Shown: one piece after another, positions 6,790 through 10,374 of the stretch
How positions within the stretch are numbered: the first letter of the stretch is position 1
How the letters are laid out: each line of letters starts with the position of its first letter
Origin: Geobacter sp. UBA6151
Lineage (GTDB): Bacteria; Desulfobacterota; Desulfuromonadia; Geobacterales; Pseudopelobacteraceae
Direction of reading: 5' to 3'
Length of the DNA stretch: 10,374 nt
Assembly (NCBI GenBank): GCA_002423105.1
Contig: DIUT01000055.1
Coordinates: 1 to 10,374, forward strand
Position numbers and translations under genes: made by a program
The notes under the pieces: model-generated
The model's database searches: none
What the model was told of the DNA's origin: nothing
Seen by the model: the letters and a program-made list of their open reading frames with translations, nothing else

Positions 6790-7382
6790 GGTGTAACAAT
6801 CACCCGCTCTATCTTGGTTACAATCGGCCCGCCGTCCTTGCCGGACAGCTCAATAATCTGCTTCTCAACGCCCATCATCTTTGCCAGGGACTCAGCCGCC
6901 CTCTGTGGCGCAGGGAATACTGGCAGGTACACGATAGCGCCGTCATGCACACGGGCCTCCAGGCCGATCCCCTTACGCAGATGTTCCGGAATCTCATGCA
7001 CCTTGCGCTGCTTGCCGGTAACCGGATCAAACAACTCTGCCGGATCAAATTCCATAGCCCGGCGCTGGTATGAAATCACATCAGCAATCGTGCGGTTACG
7101 CATAACTGCTGAAATCTGCTGTATTCGACTCCGTATGTCTCCATTTTTCAGTAACTTCTGTGCGTTCTTCTGTGCCTGCCTGCGAGAGCAATCCTTATCA
7201 ATCGCCGCCTGCCATGCCTTGGCCGTATCTCCGCCAAACTCCACAAACCGGACGCAAAAAAGCTCATGCTCCGGCTTGGCCAGTGCTTGAGCTTCACATT
7301 GCAGCAAATCCTGAAACCCCGGCAAAACCGCTTGTCCAGGTATTTCAGTAGCTTCAAAATCTGTTTGATTTACAGGGTCCAT
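6786..7382 (-). CDS. terS: Terminase small subunit
   Basis: A 198-aa DNA-recognition subunit of the packaging machine. The region of residues about 35-90 follows the Terminase_2 pattern: an FCVRFVEFGGDTAKAWQAAI helix pair, then RRQAQKNAQKLLKNGDIRSRI, which corresponds to the family's usual A-x-x-LL-x-n-x-x-V/I-x-x-x-I. The rest contains a mixed helical and beta segment (KQRKVHEIPEHLRKGIGLEA) and a C-terminal RAAESLAKMMGVEKQ helix, common in this family, before a beta-rich tail that likely contacts the large subunit. I choose ATG at 7382-7380 (MDPVNQTD), after AGGGTGA; a GTG two codons upstream is too close to that Shine-Dalgarno. It overlaps terL by GTGA. Two palindromes and a possible promoter lie just upstream. 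Confidence 0.85.
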   Translation of the reverse strand: MDPVNQTDFEATEIPGQAVLPGFQDLLQCEAQALAKPEHELFCVRFVEFGGDTAKAWQAAIDKDCSRRQAQKNAQKLLKNGDIRSRIQQISAVMRNRTIADVISYQRRAMEFDPAELFDPVTGKQRKVHEIPEHLRKGIGLEARVHDGAIVYLPVFPAPQRAAESLAKMMGVEKQIIELSGKDGGPIVTKIERVIVTP

Positions 7383-7388
7383 ATTCAC

Positions 7389-7417
7389 CCTGTACCAAAC
7401 ACAACATTTTGTGTCAA
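7389..7417 (-). promoter_or_regulatory. Possible promoter for the terminase operon
   Basis: On the minus strand a perfect -35 TTGACA (7417-7412) is followed after 17 bases by TACAGG (7394-7389), which is preceded by TGG as in an extended -10. The -10 match is poor. Transcription would begin near the terS start codon, giving an almost leaderless mRNA without the AGGGTGA ribosome site. The -35 overlaps the palindrome at 7399-7414, which would make it repressible. Confidence 0.3.
7399..7414. promoter_or_regulatory. Palindromic operator-like site, terS side
   Basis: ACACAA-CATT-TTGTGT is a perfect 6-bp inverted repeat with a 4-base centre. It shares ATTTTGTG with the second palindrome about 40 bases away and overlaps the TTGACA element. 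Paired similar palindromes in the only real gap between the replication and packaging operons fit binding sites for a dimeric regulator. No regulator gene is present in this window. Confidence 0.45.
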
Positions 7418-7437
7418 CAACTTATTTCAACACTATA

Positions 7438-7454
7438 TTTTGTGCATCACAAAA
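7438..7454. promoter_or_regulatory. Palindromic operator-like site, replication side
   Basis: TTTTGTG-CAT-CACAAAA is a perfect 7-bp inverted repeat with a 3-base centre. It overlaps the last codons and stop of the zinc-ribbon gene. It is not followed by a U tract on either strand, so a terminator is unlikely. The A/T-rich arms and similarity to the neighbouring palindrome favour a protein-binding site. Confidence 0.45.
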
Positions 7455-7770
7455 CTAAAGCGCACTGTTCCTCATCTCCGCCCACCATCCCATACAGCGC
7501 CGGATTTCCATCACAAAACCGTACCGCCTCATCCTCCGGCACCCCTTCAGCCGTCATAATCGCCAGACGCTCCTGCCGCAGCTCCTCCTGCGCCGGAGTC
7601 ATCAGCCGGTAAATCTCCCGGCGCTCAGCAGCCGACACCTCAGAGCGGCGAACATGCGTCTCCAGGCAACAACCCAAGCGCCGGTCATCAACCCGGTGCA
7701 TCGTCTGGCGATTGCAGGTAGGGCAATACGCCAACACCTTCACCGTATTTCGCGTATAGTGCTCCGCCAT
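7447..7770 (-). CDS. Small zinc-ribbon phage protein
   Basis: A 107-aa protein starting MAEHYTRNTVKVLAYCPTCN. Cys16 and Cys19 (CPTC), His25, and Cys34/Cys35 in RLGCCLETH form a probable zinc-binding knuckle; His39 is nearby. The rest is a charged helical tail (SAAERREIYRLMTPAQEELR) and a C-terminal part with DGNPALYGMVGG. Short phage proteins with YTRNTV followed by CxxC and HRVD are, from memory, common near replication or lysogeny genes, but I cannot name a function. The ATG at 7770-7768 overlaps the preceding stop as TAATG, with GAGG about ten bases upstream. A GTG four codons earlier sits on that ribosome site and is rejected. DNA or RNA binding is a guess from the zinc ribbon. Confidence 0.75.
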   Translation of the reverse strand: MAEHYTRNTVKVLAYCPTCNRQTMHRVDDRRLGCCLETHVRRSEVSAAERREIYRLMTPAQEELRQERLAIMTAEGVPEDEAVRFCDGNPALYGMVGGDEEQCALVL

Positions 7771-7907
7771 TACAGCGCCCACCTCAAACCACGCAAGCAG
7801 ATCAACGCAAACTCCGCCACTGAAATCACCTTCACCTGGCCAGACCGCAGATCCCGCACCACGATATCGTCAGCCTCCCGCACAATCTCCAACGGCTCTA
7901 TCACCAT
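7770..7907 (-). CDS. 45-aa hypothetical microprotein
   Basis: A short ORF of 45 codons, MVIEPLEIVREADDIVVRDL onward, ending in LRGLRWAL. It fits exactly between its neighbours: its ATG overlaps the helicase-loader-like gene's stop as TGATG (7909-7905), and its TAA overlaps the zinc-ribbon gene's start as TAATG (7772-7768). This double overlap is strong evidence that it is translated by coupling. The first 30 residues alternate acidic and hydrophobic positions like a small beta domain; residues 31-45 may form a hydrophobic helix. There is no known motif. Without it, the 136-base space would have no explanation in an otherwise gap-free operon. Confidence 0.65.
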   Translation of the reverse strand: MVIEPLEIVREADDIVVRDLRSGQVKVISVAEFALICLRGLRWAL

Positions 7908-8383
7908 CACGCAACCTCCGCCAATCTCTGCGCCTGCTCCTGCAACCGCTGCCGCCGCCGTTCAAACTCCGCAGCAGGCAGCACCCGCTCCTCACGCCCC
8001 GGCACCACCCGCAACCGCAGCGGAACCGGATCATCAAACCGCTCATCCAGCCCGGCAGCGATCCGGGCAATCGCTTCTTTTGCCTGCTCCTGCGTGCAGA
8101 CAGAAAACTCCTCAATCTGCACGGCCCCGCTCTGCTGCTGCAACCGCTTCGGAATCCGGTACGGTGCTGCAAACTCCCGCAACTCAGCCACCTTTGGCCA
8201 GAAGCGGCAACGCTTCACCGCCTCATCAACCGCCAGCGCAAACGCTCCATCATGCAGATCAGACAAACCCCGCCAATACAGCGCCGTCAGCTTATCCTCG
8301 TCAGCTTCGCTCACCCGGTCAGACATCGGCCCGAAGTACAGCGAAAGCAGCTTCATCCCTTCGTTAAACGCCTGTGCTTGCAT
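7907..8383 (-). CDS. Probable helicase loader-like replication protein
   Basis: A 158-aa protein whose first 75 residues (FNEGMKLLSLYFGP, then DKLTALYWRGLSDLHDGAFA and RFWPKVAELREFAAPY) resemble phage helicase loader/inhibitor proteins of the G39P type. That family has an aromatic L-x-x-Y-F start, a W/Y-x-x-L-x-D-L helix and a closing F-(F/W)-P-x-(V/I)-x-E-(I/L)-R motif. Such proteins deliver the DnaB-like helicase to the initiator at the phage origin. The C-terminal half is Arg/Glu/Gln-rich helix (FERRRQRLQEQAQRLAEVA). I choose ATG 8383, with GAGG seven bases upstream, giving a 20-base overlap with the initiator-like gene. Location next to that gene supports the role. Identification is by pattern only. 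Confidence 0.65.
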   Translation of the reverse strand: MQAQAFNEGMKLLSLYFGPMSDRVSEADEDKLTALYWRGLSDLHDGAFALAVDEAVKRCRFWPKVAELREFAAPYRIPKRLQQQSGAVQIEEFSVCTQEQAKEAIARIAAGLDERFDDPVPLRLRVVPGREERVLPAAEFERRRQRLQEQAQRLAEVA

Positions 8384-9230
8384 CAATCGCCCTCGTCACC
8401 CGGTCAATCGCGTCAAACGACCTACGAACCCGCTCGCCCCTCTCCACACCTTTTCCGGCTGTAGGTCTGTCTCTCCCACGGGCCTCCGGCTTCGGATTCC
8501 GCTTGCACCACTCCAAAACCAAAACCGCAGCATCAGCCCCAATAGCCTTGTTCTGGTACTTCGCCACGCACTGCTCCGCCTCCACCGCCAAATCCAGCCA
8601 CGGAAACCGCTCCGTTAAAAACGCCTTTCGCTCTTCAAACGCCTGCCTGATCCGCTGCTCGTTATCCGGCTGTTGGTGGTGGCGCTGCTTTTTGTCGGTC
8701 GTGGGGGGTAGGGGGGTAGTAGATGCTTGAGAAGAAGCATCATCGGAGATACGTTGTTCTGGTTCTGGTTCTGGTTTAGGTTTAGGTTGTGGTGCAGGGG
8801 CTTGGGTAGGGGGTGGGGCAGGGGCTACCCTAACCCCTAACCACAAAAGCACAACATTGCGTAACTCTTCGGATTTAATTCTTGCAGCCCCTTCACTGAT
8901 CGCCTTCACGCTGTTTTTATTCTCAGGCCGAAAGAACCCTTCATTGTGTTTTTTCCAGTTCAGGATCAAAAGCTCCCGCGTCTCAAAATTATACCTGATC
9001 TTGTTTTCGCTTGAGAACTTGGCAATCAACTCCTGTATCCGCTCCAGGGTGACACCTGTCTCGTGGGCCATCACCTTCGTGCTCACCTGGTAACAGCCGC
9101 AGATATCCAGATGCTGGTTCGTAAACACCCACAGATAGAAAAGCTTCTCATCCGGTGTCCACTCCAGAACATCCATATCCGCCCAAAACGTATCCAGCAC
9201 AGCTCTATATTTTGAGGAATCAGTTTTCAT
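8364..9230 (-). CDS. Replication initiator, replisome-organizer-like
   Basis: A 288-aa protein likely to bind the phage origin and recruit the helicase loader. Residues about 7-100 match the N-terminal domain of phage replisome organizers and DnaD-like initiators: KYRAVLDTFWADMDVLEWTP, DEKLFYLWVFTNQHLDICGC, a winged-helix segment with VSTKVMAHETGVTLERIQEL, then NKIRYNFETRELLILNWKKH. A Pro-rich linker (residues about 132-158, alternating Pro with Lys then Glu) separates it from a C-terminal helical domain (QAFEERKAFLTERFPWLDLA to VLVLEWCKRNPK). Lambda O-type proteins have a comparable two-domain plan. ATG 9230 follows AAGGGG by six to seven bases; a TTG one codon upstream is ignored. The linker-coding DNA holds repeats and a G-quadruplex motif. 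Confidence 0.72.
   Translation of the reverse strand: MKTDSSKYRAVLDTFWADMDVLEWTPDEKLFYLWVFTNQHLDICGCYQVSTKVMAHETGVTLERIQELIAKFSSENKIRYNFETRELLILNWKKHNEGFFRPENKNSVKAISEGAARIKSEELRNVVLLWLGVRVAPAPPPTQAPAPQPKPKPEPEPEQRISDDASSQASTTPLPPTTDKKQRHHQQPDNEQRIRQAFEERKAFLTERFPWLDLAVEAEQCVAKYQNKAIGADAAVLVLEWCKRNPKPEARGRDRPTAGKGVERGERVRRSFDAIDRVTRAIDASTGV
8722..8741. repeat. Inverted repeat in the initiator gene
   Basis: GATGCTT-GAGAAG-AAGCATC is a perfect 7-bp inverted repeat with a 6-base loop, inside the coding region for the linker that follows the winged-helix domain. It lies between a G-rich tract (8703-8716) and a block of hexamer repeats. It could be part of an origin or an incidental coding feature. 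Confidence 0.4.
8755..8790. repeat. Hexamer tandem repeats coding the Pro-rich linker
   Basis: Five consecutive GGTTNN hexamers (two GGTTCT, two GGTTTA, one GGTTGT, on the plus strand) at 8761-8790, preceded by one imperfect TGTTCT copy. They encode the alternating Pro-Glu and Pro-Lys residues of the initiator linker. Such repeats may expand or shrink by slippage. Lambda-type origins sit as iterons inside the initiator gene, so an origin role is possible but unproven. Confidence 0.6.
8797..8830 (+). other. Canonical G-quadruplex motif
   Basis: On the plus strand five G runs (4, 3, 5, 4 and 4 bases, with loops of one to three bases) lie at 8797-8824. This exceeds the standard four-run quadruplex rule. 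It is framed by the inverted repeat GGGTAG (8804-8809) and CTACCC (8825-8830). The tract is read as Pro and Ala codons of the linker on the minus strand, so composition alone could explain it. Confidence 0.6.
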
Positions 9231-9261
9231 CAACAGCCCCTTCAGTTGGCTCTGGTTGCAG

Positions 9262-10278
9262 TTACAATCTATCCAGCGGACTCGTCACACTTGTTGCCTT
9301 ACCCATCACATGCAAATACACCATCGTCGTTTCCAGGCTTACATGCCCCAGTAGTTCCTGCACCTGGCGCACGTTATAGCCATCCTCCAGCAGATGCGTC
9401 GCGTAGCTGTGCCGGAACGTATGACAACCCCCAGGGCTGGTAATGCCCGACTTCCGCACGGCCTGCTTCACCGCTTTCTGTAAAACTGTTTCGTGGATAT
9501 GGTGCCGCAGCGGCTTCTCAGGAGACGCCCAGCGTTCATCCGTGCAGGCTTTCCGTGCCGGGAATATCCAATACCAGCCCCAGGCAAACGGATACGCCGG
9601 ATACTTCTTGTGCAACGCTCCGGGGAGCGACACGCCAACACCATTGGCCACATCCTGCCGGTGCAACTCTGCAACCCGCAGCAGATGCACTTGCAACGGC
9701 TCTTTCAACGATCCAGGCAGCGGGACAGTACGATCCTTATTCCCCTTACCCTCCCTGATAGTCACCGTCATCCGCTCAAAATCAACATCCTTCACCCGCA
9801 GGCCCAGGCATTCATTCAGGCGCAGCCCACAGCCGTACAGCAGTTGGGCCATCAACTTCTCCGTGCCGAACATCTGGCCAAAGATCGCCATCACCTCAGA
9901 CTTGGTAAACACCTCCGGCAACCGCTTTGCCTTTTTTGCCCGCACGCCATCAATCTTTCCCAGATCACGGGGAAAAACATGCGTATAAAAAAACAGCAGC
10001 GCATTAAACGCCTGATTCTGCGTAGACGGCGCAACATCCGCCTTCACTGCCAGATACGTCATAAACTGCTCCACCTCCGGCCCGCCCATCTCAGACAACG
10101 GGCGCTTGTGGCGAAACTGACTGAAGCGGCGCACCCAATCACAATATGCGTCTGCGGTTTTTGGGCTATACCCCTTCACCCGGATAGTGTTGCGGATCAG
10201 GTCCAGAACGCGGGGCTTGCCATCAACCTGCTGCACCGGCTGGGAATGCGGGGTTTCGTATTTGCGTAATGCGTTCAT
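9262..10278 (-). CDS. intI: Integron-type tyrosine recombinase (IntI)
   Basis: A 338-aa site-specific recombinase with integron-integrase features. Residues 24-100 form the SAM-like core-binding domain. The catalytic residues are Arg153 (GCGLRLNE), a Lys near 178-181 (EGKGNKDR), His286 and Arg289 (HTFRHSYATH), His312 (LLGHVSLETT) and nucleophile Tyr321. IntI1 (337 aa) has Arg146, His277, Arg280, His303 and Tyr312, a near-constant offset. The IntI-specific insertion is present: YPAYPFAWGWYWIFPARKAC followed by a RHHIHETVLQKAVKQAV helix, and the end is TSPLDRL as in IntI1 SPLDAL. Integron integrases recombine attC and attI sites. The ATG at 10278 follows AAAGGA by about nine bases. The stop is only 31 bases before the initiator gene, so it is co-transcribed with phage replication genes. 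Confidence 0.92.
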   Translation of the reverse strand: MNALRKYETPHSQPVQQVDGKPRVLDLIRNTIRVKGYSPKTADAYCDWVRRFSQFRHKRPLSEMGGPEVEQFMTYLAVKADVAPSTQNQAFNALLFFYTHVFPRDLGKIDGVRAKKAKRLPEVFTKSEVMAIFGQMFGTEKLMAQLLYGCGLRLNECLGLRVKDVDFERMTVTIREGKGNKDRTVPLPGSLKEPLQVHLLRVAELHRQDVANGVGVSLPGALHKKYPAYPFAWGWYWIFPARKACTDERWASPEKPLRHHIHETVLQKAVKQAVRKSGITSPGGCHTFRHSYATHLLEDGYNVRQVQELLGHVSLETTMVYLHVMGKATSVTSPLDRL

Positions 10279-10374
10279 GGCCTAATCCTTTCAGTAGTTT
10301 GATATGGTGAGCTGTCTGTGATAGGCCGCATAGATGCGGTCTAAGCATTGTTATACAGTCGCGAACGACAGCAC
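10279..10374 (-). promoter_or_regulatory. intI leader and possible attI/attP region
   Basis: This 96-base non-coding piece runs to the window edge. It holds the intI ribosome site, a 6-bp palindrome CCGCAT-AG-ATGCGG (10326-10339), and GTTATAC (10350-10356) on the plus strand, one mismatch from the integron core consensus GTTRRRY. A -10-like TATAAC lies at 10355-10350 on the minus strand, but its -35 would be at or beyond the edge. In integrons attI lies upstream of intI, exactly here. Site assignment is tentative. Confidence 0.35.
10326..10339. repeat. Palindrome upstream of intI
   Basis: CCGCAT-AG-ATGCGG is a perfect 6-bp inverted repeat in the intI leader, about 50 bases before the start codon. 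It could be an operator, an integrase arm-site or an RNA hairpin. No U tract follows on the minus strand, so it is not a terminator. Confidence 0.45.

Noticed and set aside
8821..8845. Telomere-like CCCTAACCCCTAACC repeat
   Set aside because: Only two to three imperfect units within coding sequence; too short to suggest a linear telomere.
10304..10362. LexA (SOS) box for intI
   Set aside because: Many integron integrases are LexA-controlled, so I looked for CTGT-n8-ACAG. Only isolated halves (CTGT near 10313, ACAG near 10355) are present, with wrong spacing.
1..10374. tRNA, rRNA or insertion sequence
   Set aside because: No cloverleaf with a usable TTCRA arm, no rRNA-like stretch and no transposase or terminal repeats were seen on either strand.

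Overview
The window is a compact stretch of a tailed-phage or prophage genome. All convincing genes lie on the minus strand, so the gene order runs from high to low coordinates. The protein families (PBSX-type large terminase, P22-like portal of 718 aa, N4-gp56-family major capsid protein) suggest a podovirus-like or related phage. Moderate-to-high GC, Shine-Dalgarno leaders and a gammaproteobacterial-looking integrase suggest a gammaproteobacterial, possibly marine or environmental, host. The host is an inference; no host gene is visible.

Layout in transcription order. (1) 10374-10279: leader of the integrase gene, with a palindrome and a possible recombination site. (2) 10278-9262: tyrosine recombinase with the integron-integrase (IntI) architecture, including the IntI-specific insertion. 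(3) 9230-7447: replication module with a DnaD/replisome-organizer-like initiator carrying a proline-rich linker, a helicase-loader-like protein, a 45-aa microprotein and a zinc-ribbon protein; these four genes overlap or touch. (4) 7446-7383: short control region with two palindromes and a possible promoter. (5) 7382-4875: small terminase, large terminase, an unknown 135-aa protein and a 61-aa DUF2292/YezD-like protein, linked by GTGA, GTGA and ATGA overlaps. (6) 4818-4764: a strong rho-independent terminator just before the portal gene. (7) 4753-228: portal, acidic scaffold-like protein, a 51-aa divergent CsrA-like protein, and the major capsid protein. (8) 220-187: terminator-like hairpin. 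(9) 154-1: the start of one more gene, cut by the window edge.

Two things stand out. First, the phage integrase position is filled by an integron integrase, directly upstream of the replication genes. This raises the possibility that the phage inserts at integron sites (attI or attC), or carries cassettes beyond the right edge. Second, a tiny CsrA-like gene sits between scaffold and capsid genes. It is followed by a leader holding three hairpins with GGA in or beside the loop, plus a GGA-containing Shine-Dalgarno that can itself be paired. That layout resembles known CsrA targets and suggests a phage-encoded translational switch on capsid synthesis. Both ideas are inferences from sequence and need testing.
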